Assembly (NCBI GenBank): GCA_000403475.2 | Contig: KE159796.1 | Span: 65,570 to 129,569 of the forward strand | Length of the DNA stretch: 64,000 nt | Direction: 5' to 3' | From: Lachnospiraceae bacterium MD308 | GTDB taxonomy: Bacteria; Bacillota; Clostridia; Lachnospirales; Lachnospiraceae | Shown here: in pieces, positions 8,148 through 16,878 of the stretch | Layout of the letters: each line of letters starts with the position of its first letter | Position numbering within the stretch: position 1 is the stretch's first letter | Notes under the pieces: model-generated | Told to the model about the DNA's origin: nothing | The model's database searches: none | Seen by the model: the letters and a program-made list of their open reading frames with translations, nothing else | Position numbers and translations under genes: made by a program

Positions 8148-10688
8148 ATGGTAAGGAAAAAGACATTAAAATTTTTACGGAACAGTGCCATCTTTATATC
8201 CATCCTATGTGTTTTTACTTTTAGTTTTCTGGCAATTTATATGAATGGAAAGAGCTCGGAGACGATGACAGAGATGGGTACAATCTATATGGCAGGCATG
8301 AGTGAACAGATATCCATTCATTTTGAGAAAACGGTTGGTTTGCGTCTGGAACAGGTAAAAGAACTAGAGCAGGATGTGCCTCCCCAGGAGGTAGACGATG
8401 AGCTGATAAAAGAGCTTTCCTACAGCGGACAAGCGAGAGGATTTGATTATCTTGCCTTTTACGGCGGAGATGGAAACTTTAATATGATTTATGGAGAGAA
8501 AATTAAGGTGACAGATCCGGAGCCGTTTTTCAACTCTTTGAGCAACGGTGATAAAAAAGTTGCGGTTGGAACCGATACTTCGGGGAATGAGATTGTTCTT
8601 ATGGGGATTCCGGCGTCTTACGGGATGAAAGACGGGAAGACGAGTATCGCTCTTGTGGCGGGTATTCCGGTTGACTATGTCAAAGAGGTGCTCTCGTTAG
8701 ATGAGAATGATTCCATGGTGTATTCCCATATTATCCGGCGGGACGGCAGTTTTGTCATCCGTAGTAATGCAGCATTCCGGGAAAATTATTTTGACCGGAT
8801 CAAAGCAATGATTGAGGAGATGGATGGTGAAAGCGCACAGCAGCATATCCAGGAATTAGAGGCGGCTATGAGTGCCAAGGAAAAATATTCAAAGGTAATC
8901 AAAGTCGAGAATGAGAGAAGGCATTTATATTGCGTTTCCCTGCCTTATTCGGAGTGGTACTTGGTGACAGTGATGCCTTACGGAACTTTAAGTGAAATTG
9001 TGGGCAATTTGAGTAATCTGTGGGCTATTATGGCAATTGTGTCCTGTGTCGCTGTATTGTGTGCACTTCTTTTGGTATTTTACAAGTTCTTTATGCTTAC
9101 AAGAGAACAGTTCAGGGAACTTGAAGAGGCGCGTCAGGAGGCTGTGTCTGCGAACAGGGCGAAGAGCGAGTTCCTCTCTAATATGAGCCATGATATCCGC
9201 ACGCCGATGAATGCCATTGTAGGTATGGCGGCGATTGCCACGGCCAATATAGGAAATATGCAGCAAGTGCAGAACTGCCTGAAGAAGATTACGATGTCAA
9301 GTAAACATTTGCTGGGCCTTATTAATGACGTCTTAGATATGTCCAAGATTGAGAGCGGAAAGATGAGCCTGAATATTGATCAAGTATCCTTGCGGGAAGT
9401 GATGGAAGGGATTGTGAATATCGTACAGCCGCAGGTGAAGGAGAAGAATCAGCATTTTGATGTGTTTATTCATGATATTTCCTCTGAGAATGTATGCTGT
9501 GACAGCGTGCGCCTGAACCAGGTACTGCTTAATTTTTTGTCAAACGCCATTAAGTTTACGCCGGAGGGGGGAAGCATTCATCTTGCAATGGAGGAGGAAC
9601 CTTCGAATCTTGGGGAAGACTGGGTCAGGATACACCTTATGGTGAAAGACAGCGGAATCGGTATGTCAAAAGAGTTCCAGGATAAAATCTTCGACTCATT
9701 TACCCGAGAGGACAGTATGCGTGTGCAGAAGATACAGGGTACAGGACTCGGAATGACAATTACCAAATACATCATAGATGCAATGGGCGGAACAATTGAA
9801 GTGAAGAGTGAGCCGGGAAAAGGAACGGAGTTCCACGTGATCCTTGATTTCGAGCGTGCGACCGTACAGGAAGAGGATATGGTTCTTCCTGCCTGGAATA
9901 TGCTTGTTGTTGATGATGACGAACAGCTTTGCCGTACGACAGCGGCGTCACTGAAGACAATTGGTGTACAGGCAGACTGGACACTGGACGGCGAGACAGC
10001 CCTTCGGATGGTAGAGAGAAAGCACCGTCAGCATGATGATTATCATATTATTCTTCTGGACTGGAAGCTTCCGGGGATGGATGGCATTAAGACGGCCAAT
10101 GAAATACGTAAGATGATGGGTGAAGAAATCCCGATTCTGATTATCTCTGCTTATGATTGGGGTGATATTGAAGAGGATGCCCGCGGTGCAGGCATCAATG
10201 GATTTATTGCCAAGCCTCTGTTTAAATCTACCCTTTACTACGGCCTCAGGAAATATGCAGGAATTACAGAAGGAATTGTAGAAGAGGAAGTAGAGGAGAC
10301 GAAGGATTTTAAAGGCAGGCATATCTTGCTTGCGGAAGATAATGACTTAAACTGGGAGATTGCCGAGGAGCTTTTAGGAGAGCTGAACTTAAGTATTGAC
10401 CGGGCAGAAAATGGTCAGGTCTGTTTAGAGATATTCGAGCAGTCCGAACTGGGTTATTATGATGCGATTCTTATGGATATCCGGATGCCTATTATGAATG
10501 GCTATGAGGCGACAAAGAGGATTCGTGAGCTTGAGCGTGCCGATTCTAATATTCCGATTATAGCGATGACGGCGGATGCGTTTTCAGAGGATATCAACCA
10601 TTGTCTGGAGTGCGGAATGAATGCACATATTGCAAAACCTATTGATATTCAGGAAGCTGTACGCCAGATGGAAAAATATATGAAATAG
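8148..10688 (+). CDS. hybrid sensor histidine kinase with two receiver domains
   Basis: An 846-residue membrane sensor. The first transmembrane segment is at about residues 12-32, followed by an extracytoplasmic sensor of about 255 residues (Cache-like by position) and a second membrane helix at about 289-315. HisKA has its phospho-acceptor His348 in SNMSHDIRTPMNAI, and HATPase_c has N, G1 and G2 boxes (NFLSNAIKF, DSGIGMS, GTGLGM). Two receivers follow: one with VVDDDEQ/LLDWKLPG and one with LAEDNDLN/LMDIRMPIMNGYEA. Such hybrid kinases with no separate response regulator are common in gut Lachnospiraceae; the signal and output are unknown. AAGGAATTACGGAGG precedes the ATG. Confidence 0.9.
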   Translation: MVRKKTLKFLRNSAIFISILCVFTFSFLAIYMNGKSSETMTEMGTIYMAGMSEQISIHFEKTVGLRLEQVKELEQDVPPQEVDDELIKELSYSGQARGFDYLAFYGGDGNFNMIYGEKIKVTDPEPFFNSLSNGDKKVAVGTDTSGNEIVLMGIPASYGMKDGKTSIALVAGIPVDYVKEVLSLDENDSMVYSHIIRRDGSFVIRSNAAFRENYFDRIKAMIEEMDGESAQQHIQELEAAMSAKEKYSKVIKVENERRHLYCVSLPYSEWYLVTVMPYGTLSEIVGNLSNLWAIMAIVSCVAVLCALLLVFYKFFMLTREQFRELEEARQEAVSANRAKSEFLSNMSHDIRTPMNAIVGMAAIATANIGNMQQVQNCLKKITMSSKHLLGLINDVLDMSKIESGKMSLNIDQVSLREVMEGIVNIVQPQVKEKNQHFDVFIHDISSENVCCDSVRLNQVLLNFLSNAIKFTPEGGSIHLAMEEEPSNLGEDWVRIHLMVKDSGIGMSKEFQDKIFDSFTREDSMRVQKIQGTGLGMTITKYIIDAMGGTIEVKSEPGKGTEFHVILDFERATVQEEDMVLPAWNMLVVDDDEQLCRTTAASLKTIGVQADWTLDGETALRMVERKHRQHDDYHIILLDWKLPGMDGIKTANEIRKMMGEEIPILIISAYDWGDIEEDARGAGINGFIAKPLFKSTLYYGLRKYAGITEGIVEEEVEETKDFKGRHILLAEDNDLNWEIAEELLGELNLSIDRAENGQVCLEIFEQSELGYYDAILMDIRMPIMNGYEATKRIRELERADSNIPIIAMTADAFSEDINHCLECGMNAHIAKPIDIQEAVRQMEKYMK

Positions 10689-10725
10689 AAATCATGTAAA
10701 GCAGAATGCATATTTTTTGAAAAAC

Positions 10726-10772
10726 GGCGCATACTATCTATGGGAAGATAGTGAGCGAAAGGAGTATGCGCC
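10726..10772 (+). promoter_or_regulatory. 10-bp perfect inverted repeat over the ribosome site of the small ORF
   Basis: GGCGCATACT (10726-10735) is the exact reverse complement of 10763-10772, which ends one base before the ATG at 10774 and overlaps the AAAGGAG ribosome site (10758-10764). An inner pair (ACTATCT at 10733-10739 with AGATAGT at 10746-10752) competes for the same ACT. The RNA could therefore switch between two hairpins, one of which hides the ribosome site. A translational control role is inference. Confidence 0.4.
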
Positions 10773-10773
10773 A

Positions 10774-10974
10774 ATGAATGAGATAAAGACAGACCTTTTT
10801 CCGGGGAATCTACGTGCGGCAAAAAATAGTATGGAAAATCAGGCAGACAAAATAGGGATAGACAGCATGTCGGGAGCTGTAAAAGAGGAAACCCAATATA
10901 AGGATACCATGACGCCGGCGGAGCCTCTTCCGGAGGCAGAACGTCCGAGGAAAGACGGACCGGGCGGAGAATAA
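10774..10974 (+). CDS. small hypothetical protein, 66 residues
   Basis: I do not recognise this protein. It is hydrophilic, Pro/Glu/Lys-rich, with no membrane segment or cysteine, and looks disordered (its end is rich in PEPLPEAERPR-type sequence). The ATG at 10774 is chosen because AAAGGAG stands 9 nt upstream; an in-frame TTG at 10717 would add 19 residues but has no ribosome site. It lies 85 nt after the sensor kinase and converges on the pot operon. Codon use is like the neighbours, which supports a real gene, but it could be spurious. Confidence 0.45.
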   Translation: MNEIKTDLFPGNLRAAKNSMENQADKIGIDSMSGAVKEETQYKDTMTPAEPLPEAERPRKDGPGGE

Positions 10975-10981
10975 GAAAAAT

Positions 10982-11020
10982 AACAGGCAGACGTGATTTG
11001 TAATTTCTCGTCTGCCTGTT
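10982..11020 (-). terminator. rho-independent terminator of the pot operon
   Basis: A perfect 12-bp stem (AACAGGCAGACG with its complement at 11009-11020) lies 13 nt beyond the potCD stop. On the minus strand it is followed by a T-rich stretch (ATTTTTCTTATTC). It may also slow transcription arriving from the sensor-kinase side. Confidence 0.85.
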
Positions 11021-11033
11021 CCCATGAACATAT

Positions 11034-12923
11034 TTATTTGGATTTCACTTCCCGCCACATTTCGTTGTAAATAGCGTCATTCTCATCTCCCAGAAATTTG
11101 AAAGTTTCGCAGCGCTCCAGCTCTTTTGTATCAGGGAAAGCAATTTTGCTGTTTCTCAGAGCAGGTTCTTCGATTAGCTTACGGCCAGCATCGTTGGGGA
11201 TGGAATAGGTGATGTAGTCAAAGTTCATTTTTGCGATTTCCGGACGGCATATAAAGTTTATAAAAGCTTCGGCATTTTCTTTATGTTTCGCATTTTTCGG
11301 AATGACGAGAGAATCAATCCAAATATTGGAACCTTCTTTCGGGATGACATATTCAAGGTCCGGATTTTCCAACTGTGTATAAATTGCTTCGCCTGAATAT
11401 ATAACACCGATGGCTGCCTCATTGCCGATCATCTTATCACGTACCTGATCAACGACGTAAGCCTGGACGAGAGGTTTCTGTTCGATTAAAAGCTTCTGGG
11501 CGGCAGTCAGTTCATCAAGGTCTGTAGAATTTAAAGAATATCCGAGATATTTTAATGCTACCCCGAAGGCATCACGTACACTATCTTGCATAAGGATGCT
11601 GTCTTTGTATTTTTCATCCCAAAGAACGGACCAACTGTCAATAGGCTCGTCAACCATTTTTTTATTGTACAAGATTCCCACTGTACCCCAGAGATAGGGG
11701 ACGGAATATTTGTTGTTCGGATCAAACTGCCGGGACTGTTCCATATAAACATCTCCGATATTTTTAATGTTGGGAATATTGTCAAAATTGATTTCCGCAA
11801 GCAAGTCATTTTCAATCATTCGCTCAATCATGTAATCTGACGGACATACCACGTCGTAGGCAATAGCACCGGATTGAATCTTTGGGTACATAATTTCATT
11901 TGTCTCAAATTCTTCGTATACAACATTGATTCCTGTTTCTTCCTCAAACATCTCAATGGCATCTGGGTCCAGATATTCTCCCCAGTTGTAGACAATTACT
12001 TGATTGTCCCCATCCATCCTGTCGGACTTCAGACTGTAGAAGATGCCGCTGACGGTTACAATTACAATCATTACGGCAGGTACTACTTTGCGGAACAAAA
12101 AACGGCTGATCTTGTGCCGTCTTACTGTGGCAGCGGAAAGAATCTTTTTTCTGTCTTCCTTTTCATCCGGTGCAATATTGACCAGAACGAGCAGGAGAAG
12201 AACAGAAAGGAACATAATTGTGGACAATGCATAGATTTCCGGGCGGATGCCTTTTCGGACTTCACTGTAAATCTTGGTGGACAGGGTATCGACACCTGGT
12301 CCTTTTGTAAAATGAGTGATTACGAAATCATCCAAAGACATCGTAAAGGCCAGAAGGAATCCTGAGGATACGCCCGGTAAGATATCAGGAAATACTACCT
12401 TGAAAAATGCATAAAACGGCGACGCTCCCAGATCCAGTGCGGCTTCATAAGTATTGATATTCGTCTGCTTTAAGCGGGGCATAACACTTAATATGACATA
12501 GGGAATGTTAAATGTAATATGTGCCACGAGGATTGTGGAAAATCCAAGGGAGAACCGGAATGCGATAAATAAAAGCATCAGTGAGATTCCCGTTACGATG
12601 TCGGCATTGAGCATGGGAATATTTGTGATTCCCATCATCAATGTCCGGTATTTGCGCCGGAAAGCATGGATACCAATTGCGCCGGCAGTTCCAAGCAGCG
12701 TTGCGATCAGTGCAGATAGAAGTGCTATCTCTAATGTAGTGTAAAGCGCGGTCATGATCTGGTCGTCCTGAAAGAGCTGGGTGTACCATTGTGTTGTAAA
12801 GCCGCCCCATTTTGCACGACTTTTGGAAGAATTAAAGGAGAGTGCCATCAGCGTTATGATTGGCGCATATAACAATACGACAATAAAAATAAGATAAAAT
12901 CTTTGTAAGGTTTTTTTGATCAA
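11034..12923 (-). CDS. potCD: spermidine/putrescine ABC transporter, fused permease PotC and binding protein PotD
   Basis: A 629-residue fusion. Residues 1-265 are a PotC-type permease with six predicted membrane helices and the ABC-coupling loop EAALDLGASPFYAFFKVVFPDILPG (read in part). A seventh hydrophobic helix at about 285-305 tethers the C-terminal half. Residues about 313-629 are a PotD-type binding protein (IVYNWGEYLDPD, GVIYSGEA, WIDSLVIPKNAKH). The binding domain therefore needs no lipoprotein signal and would sit on the outer face of the membrane at a fixed 1:1 ratio to the permease. The start ATGA overlaps the potB stop. This fusion occurs in other Clostridia. Confidence 0.93.
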   Translation of the reverse strand: MIKKTLQRFYLIFIVVLLYAPIITLMALSFNSSKSRAKWGGFTTQWYTQLFQDDQIMTALYTTLEIALLSALIATLLGTAGAIGIHAFRRKYRTLMMGITNIPMLNADIVTGISLMLLFIAFRFSLGFSTILVAHITFNIPYVILSVMPRLKQTNINTYEAALDLGASPFYAFFKVVFPDILPGVSSGFLLAFTMSLDDFVITHFTKGPGVDTLSTKIYSEVRKGIRPEIYALSTIMFLSVLLLLVLVNIAPDEKEDRKKILSAATVRRHKISRFLFRKVVPAVMIVIVTVSGIFYSLKSDRMDGDNQVIVYNWGEYLDPDAIEMFEEETGINVVYEEFETNEIMYPKIQSGAIAYDVVCPSDYMIERMIENDLLAEINFDNIPNIKNIGDVYMEQSRQFDPNNKYSVPYLWGTVGILYNKKMVDEPIDSWSVLWDEKYKDSILMQDSVRDAFGVALKYLGYSLNSTDLDELTAAQKLLIEQKPLVQAYVVDQVRDKMIGNEAAIGVIYSGEAIYTQLENPDLEYVIPKEGSNIWIDSLVIPKNAKHKENAEAFINFICRPEIAKMNFDYITYSIPNDAGRKLIEEPALRNSKIAFPDTKELERCETFKFLGDENDAIYNEMWREVKSK

Positions 12924-13750
12924 AATGCTGTTCCCTCCCCGTCTTTATCATATTTGGCAATAAGCGCCATACTAAAGATAATAAAAATCATAAGGACAAG
13001 AGACATGCCGCTCCCTGAGTTCCAATTGCTTCCCTGTTTGAATTCCTGTTCAATAACATTTCCGATAAGCAGAATCTTGCTTCCACCAAGCAGGTCGGAA
13101 ATAACAAAGGTTGTCAGAGCGGGAACGAATACCATCGTAATACCGCTGATGATTCCGGGGACGGATAAAGGAAGGATGATGCGCAGGAAAGTCTGCACAC
13201 TGTTTGCCCCTAAGTCTCTTGCGGCAGCGATAAGGTCTTTGTCAATTTTTGATAGTACATTGTATATCGGCAGTACCATAAAGGGCAGGAAATCATACAC
13301 CATGCCGAGTACAATAGCGTAAGGGGTATTGATGATCTCCAGTGCCGGAAGATGGAAAAATCCTAGTACAATGTTAATGATACCGTTTCTCTCTAAAAGG
13401 TTCTGCCACGCAAGGGTGCGCAGCAGGAAATTCATCCACATAGGAAGGATGAATATCAGTACGATAAAACTGGATTTGTTTACCTTTAAATTCGACAGAA
13501 CCATGCAAAGGGGATAAGCCAGTATAAGGCAGATCACGGTGCTTATAAGGGACAGAAGCAGTGCCAGTCCCAAGGCCTTTAGGTTCTCCGGTGTTGTAAT
13601 CTTCGCAAGATTAATAAATGTAAAATGCCCTTCCTTGTCGGTGAGCCCGTAATAAAAGATCATAAGGAGGGGGATGATGATAAACCCCGCAGCCCATATA
13701 ACATAGGGGCCGGCAAGCAGGCGCTTGATTTTTTTATCTTTATTCTTCAA
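12920..13750 (-). CDS. potB: spermidine/putrescine ABC transporter permease PotB
   Basis: A 276-residue permease with six membrane helices and the conserved coupling loop AARDLGANSVQTFLRIILP. A TTG start at 13750 is preferred because GGAGG lies 9 nt upstream of it; the ATG at 13768 would add six residues but has no ribosome site. The gene overlaps the end of potA by 11 nt and potCD by 4 nt, so the whole set is one translationally coupled operon. With PotA and PotCD it imports polyamines. Confidence 0.92.
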   Translation of the reverse strand: MKNKDKKIKRLLAGPYVIWAAGFIIIPLLMIFYYGLTDKEGHFTFINLAKITTPENLKALGLALLLSLISTVICLILAYPLCMVLSNLKVNKSSFIVLIFILPMWMNFLLRTLAWQNLLERNGIINIVLGFFHLPALEIINTPYAIVLGMVYDFLPFMVLPIYNVLSKIDKDLIAAARDLGANSVQTFLRIILPLSVPGIISGITMVFVPALTTFVISDLLGGSKILLIGNVIEQEFKQGSNWNSGSGMSLVLMIFIIFSMALIAKYDKDGEGTAF

Positions 13751-14813
13751 TTGATACAGCCTCCGCATCTTCTGATTCCGGTTTTTTCATAATTTGGATG
13801 TCAAATGGATCTACTTTGATTCCTACCTCTGTTCCCACAGGAAACATATCTGTACTGTGAACCAGCCATTCATAGCCGTTTGCCATGACGTCCATCTCAT
13901 AGTGTACACCTTTGAAAATCAGGGAAGTGACGATTCCCTGCATCAGTCCTTTCTTTGGCTTTACCAGGTCTACATCTTCCGGGCGTATAACAGCATCCAC
14001 CGGCTTGTTTTTCCCAAATCCGGTGTCGACACAAGGGAACTTTACACCTTGTATTTTAACAAGTTTATCTTCTACCATGATTGCCGAAAAGATATTGCTC
14101 TCTCCGATAAAATCGGCAACAAAAGCGTTCTTCGGTTCGTTGTAAATATCTTCCGGAGTGCCAATCTGCTGAATGTTTCCCTGGTTCATGACAACGATAG
14201 TATCTGACATGGTCAGAGCTTCCTCCTGGTCATGGGTTACATAGACAAAGGTGATACCAAGCTCATTTTTCAGTCGGATCAATTCATATTGCATGTCCTG
14301 CCTGAGCTTTAAGTCGAGTGCTCCTAAAGGTTCATCCAAAAGAAGGACTTTCGGCTCGTTGACAATGGCGCGGGCAATGGCAATCCGCTGCTGCTGTCCG
14401 CCGCTTAAGGAATCCGGCATACGCTGGTCAAAACCATCTAAATTGACAAGCTTTAAGGCGTAGCGAATCTTATCTTCGATATAGCCCTTGCTTTTCCCTT
14501 TAATCTTCAGGCCAAAAGCGATATTTTCCGCAATAGTCATATTAGGGAAAAGTGCATATTTCTGGAATACGGTGTTGAGCTGGCGTTTGTTGGGGGCAAG
14601 CTCAGTGATGTCTATTCCGTCAAAGATGACTTTACCTGTATTCGGAGACTCAAACCCGCCGAGAATCCTAAGAAGCGTCGTCTTTCCGCAGCCGCTGGGA
14701 CCGAGGAGAGTCAGGAATTCGTTCTCTCTGATGTAGAGGTTTAAGTCGTTTAACACGAGATTCTCTCCATATGATTTTGAAACATTCACGATATCGATTA
14801 ACTTATTAGACAT
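13740..14813 (-). CDS. potA: spermidine/putrescine ABC transporter ATPase PotA
   Basis: A 357-residue ABC ATPase with Walker A (GPSGCGKTT), Q-loop, signature (LSGGQQQR), Walker B (LLLDEPLGALD) and the H-loop (VTHDQEEAL). The C-terminal 120 residues form the TOBE-type regulatory region found in polyamine and related importers. It energises PotB and PotCD at the membrane. It lies 19 nt downstream of the regulator gene, behind a GGAGG ribosome site. Confidence 0.93.
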   Translation of the reverse strand: MSNKLIDIVNVSKSYGENLVLNDLNLYIRENEFLTLLGPSGCGKTTLLRILGGFESPNTGKVIFDGIDITELAPNKRQLNTVFQKYALFPNMTIAENIAFGLKIKGKSKGYIEDKIRYALKLVNLDGFDQRMPDSLSGGQQQRIAIARAIVNEPKVLLLDEPLGALDLKLRQDMQYELIRLKNELGITFVYVTHDQEEALTMSDTIVVMNQGNIQQIGTPEDIYNEPKNAFVADFIGESNIFSAIMVEDKLVKIQGVKFPCVDTGFGKNKPVDAVIRPEDVDLVKPKKGLMQGIVTSLIFKGVHYEMDVMANGYEWLVHSTDMFPVGTEVGIKVDPFDIQIMKKPESEDAEAVSIEE

Positions 14814-14832
14814 ATCAATCCTCCTTCAAATA

Positions 14833-15369
14833 TTAAAAACTAGGCGGGGTGCTGATCCAGATAAGGACAGCGCCGTTTATTCCAGCTTCAATAAAATGCT
14901 CTGAGTGCGGAGTGAAGTAAAAGGATTCTCCCTTTTTGGCATTGTAAATCTGTTTGCCTATGTGGATACGTATGCTTCCCTTTAGGACATAGCCGAACTC
15001 TTCACCCTCATGAGGGACATCCCTGTAGGTGTGGCCGCCGGGTTCTAAGGTCAGCCGGATTGGTTCCATCAGATTCTTTTGTGCATTGGGAATAATCCAT
15101 TCAGTCTTATTTTTTAACTCCGCGTCAATTTTTTCAAAATAGTCGTCGAAATGGAAGACTACCTGTTCCTCTGGTTTCTCGCTGAAAAATTCGTTGATTG
15201 TTGTTCCGAGACACTGGAGGATATCTACGAGCGTTGCGATGGAGGGGGAGGTTAAATCCCGCTCAAGCTGTGAGATAAAACCTTTCGACAGTTCCGCGCG
15301 GCCGGCCAGTTCTTCCTGTGTTAGACCTTTCTCAATGCGGAGCTGTTTTAATTTCCTTCCGATTTCCAT
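14833..15369 (-). CDS. XRE-family regulator with cupin domain, probable controller of the pot operon
   Basis: A 178-residue protein. Residues 1-60 form an XRE helix-turn-helix (LTQEELAGRAELSKGFISQLE) and residues about 105-178 a cupin effector domain (GEEFGYVLKGSIRIHIG). This is the PuuR-like architecture often linked to polyamine transport genes. The ATG at 15369 is chosen because AGGAG stands 8 nt upstream; a longer frame reaching 15513 has no ribosome site. Being the first gene of the operon, it likely senses a polyamine or related ligand and controls itself and potABCD; the ligand is inference. Confidence 0.85.
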   Translation of the reverse strand: MEIGRKLKQLRIEKGLTQEELAGRAELSKGFISQLERDLTSPSIATLVDILQCLGTTINEFFSEKPEEQVVFHFDDYFEKIDAELKNKTEWIIPNAQKNLMEPIRLTLEPGGHTYRDVPHEGEEFGYVLKGSIRIHIGKQIYNAKKGESFYFTPHSEHFIEAGINGAVLIWISTPPSF

Positions 15370-15405
15370 CTTTCTCTCCTTTTCTTTGTTCCCACGAAGC
15401 AACGA

Positions 15406-15437
15406 GCCAAGTAGCCATGCTTGCATGGATATTTGGC
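15406..15437 (-). promoter_or_regulatory. imperfect palindrome in the leader of the regulator-pot operon
   Basis: GCCAAG-TA-GCCATGC at 15406-15420 mirrors GCATGG-ATA-TTTGGC at 15423-15437, a 32-bp dyad in the 130-nt leader downstream of the predicted start site. It could be the XRE regulator's operator or an RNA hairpin. There is no T-run, so it is not a terminator. Confidence 0.35.
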
Positions 15438-15504
15438 AACTGCTGCGGGGTCTTTGACTGTCGAAATATGTATGACAGTAAAAATAAACAAAAAGTTTAG
15501 TATT

Positions 15505-15532
15505 ATTATACACAGAATGCAGAAAAAAGCAA
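15505..15532 (-). promoter_or_regulatory. predicted sigma-A promoter of the regulator-potA-potB-potCD operon
   Basis: On the minus strand, TTGCTT (15532-15527) and a perfect TATAAT (15510-15505) are separated by 16 nt. Transcription would start near 15498. Confidence 0.6.
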
Positions 15533-15553
15533 TAGAAAAAAAGAAAGATTTTT

Positions 15554-16651
15554 TTAAAGATAGAACCGTTCCAGATTGTCCAGTCTTGCAGACATATTCA
15601 TCATTAGCAGATCAGCTATAGTCAGTGCTGCCATAGACTCTACGACTACAACTGCCCGGGGGACGATGACGGGGTCATGGCGTCCGGTAATAGAAATTGT
15701 TGTGTTATCTCCGGCTGAAGTTACGGTTTCCTGTTCTTGTGCGATAGAGGGAGTAGGTTTTATGGCAGCTCTAAGGAGGATGGTGTCCCCGTCACTGATA
15801 CCGCCAAGTATTCCGCCAGAGTGGTTCGTCTTTTTTAAAATATGATTGCCCTTTGAATAGAATGGATCGTTGTTTTTGCTTCCTACATTAGCAGCAGCCA
15901 AAAAGCCGTCTCCGATTTCCACACCTTTCACAGCACCAATTGACATGATACCGCCTGAAAGAGCAGCGTCCAGTTTGTCAAAAACGGGCTCTCCAATACC
16001 GGCGGGGACTCCGGTAATCTGACATTCAATCACACCGCCGGAGGAATCCATAGACTTTATGCATTCCCCAAGATACGCGGAAGCTTTCTCTGCATATGCG
16101 TTGTTTGGCATGTATAGTTCGTTTTCAAAAATACATGAAAAATCATATTCGGATTCCGGAACAAGGATCTCTCCAATGGAACGGGTATATGTGGTGAATT
16201 CTATGCCGAGACGCCTTAAGAGCTTTGCGGCAACAGCTCCGGCGGCTACGCGCCCGATTGTCTCCCGGCCGGAGGAACGCCCGCCGCCCCGGTAATCCCG
16301 AAAGCCGTATTTGGCGTCAAATGTGTAGTCGGCATGTCCCGGACGATAGCAATCTTTGATCTTTCCATAATCTTTAGAACGCTGGTCTTGATTTTTTACT
16401 AAGATAGAAATCGGAGTGCCAGTCGTTCGTTCATTGAAAACGCCGGACAGGATTTCTGCCTGGTCTGCCTCCTGTCTTGCAGTGGTGAAACGGCTTTGTC
16501 CTGGCTTTCTCCGGTTTAAATAGTGTTGAATATCCTCCTCAGAGAGAGGGAGTCCTGCAGGGCAGCCGTCAATTACGACTCCGACGGCAGCGCCGTGAGA
16601 CTCTCCCCATGTAGTAATTTTAAATAAATTTCCGTAGGTTGAACCGGCCAT
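15554..16651 (-). CDS. aroC: chorismate synthase
   Basis: A 365-residue enzyme that converts EPSP to chorismate, the last shared step of aromatic amino acid synthesis. Family signatures are clear: TTWGESHGAAVG at the N-terminus, RPGHADYTF, the RGGGRSSGRET segment, and SGGIxGGISDG near the C-terminus. It uses reduced FMN. The start at 16651 is chosen because AAAGGAG lies 8 nt upstream; an ATG 11 codons earlier lacks one. Monocistronic by appearance, with its own promoter. No other shikimate gene is nearby. Confidence 0.96.
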   Translation of the reverse strand: MAGSTYGNLFKITTWGESHGAAVGVVIDGCPAGLPLSEEDIQHYLNRRKPGQSRFTTARQEADQAEILSGVFNERTTGTPISILVKNQDQRSKDYGKIKDCYRPGHADYTFDAKYGFRDYRGGGRSSGRETIGRVAAGAVAAKLLRRLGIEFTTYTRSIGEILVPESEYDFSCIFENELYMPNNAYAEKASAYLGECIKSMDSSGGVIECQITGVPAGIGEPVFDKLDAALSGGIMSIGAVKGVEIGDGFLAAANVGSKNNDPFYSKGNHILKKTNHSGGILGGISDGDTILLRAAIKPTPSIAQEQETVTSAGDNTTISITGRHDPVIVPRAVVVVESMAALTIADLLMMNMSARLDNLERFYL

Positions 16652-16686
16652 AATAATTTCTCCTTTACTTTTATTTGTCTTCAAAT

Positions 16687-16715
16687 ATCATACATTATAA
16701 AACAATAATTGTAAA
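16687..16715 (-). promoter_or_regulatory. predicted promoter of aroC
   Basis: On the minus strand TTTACA (16715-16710) and TATGAT (16692-16687) are separated by exactly 17 nt. Start of transcription would be near 16680. Confidence 0.65.
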
Positions 16716-16767
16716 ATGATGTAATAATTCATCATAAAATCTTCATTTTAATTTAAAAGAATTTTCC

Positions 16768-16796
16768 TATACATTTATGGGAAAGCATATTATAAT
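16768..16796 (+). promoter_or_regulatory. predicted promoter of the L,D-transpeptidase gene
   Basis: TATACA (16768-16773) and a perfect TATAAT (16791-16796) are separated by 17 nt. The two promoters of this 227-nt gap are divergent and do not overlap. Confidence 0.65.
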
Positions 16797-16878
16797 AAAA
16801 CAGTGTGGATGATACAAAGGGAGTATATCGTTCTCAGCAGATTATTGTAACCAAATGATATAATAAGGAGTTTAAGGT

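Noticed and set aside
15318-15621. Plus-strand frames opposite the XRE regulator and the aroC-regulator gap.
   Set aside because: They lack ribosome sites, show no recognisable protein pattern and overlap a well-supported minus-strand operon.
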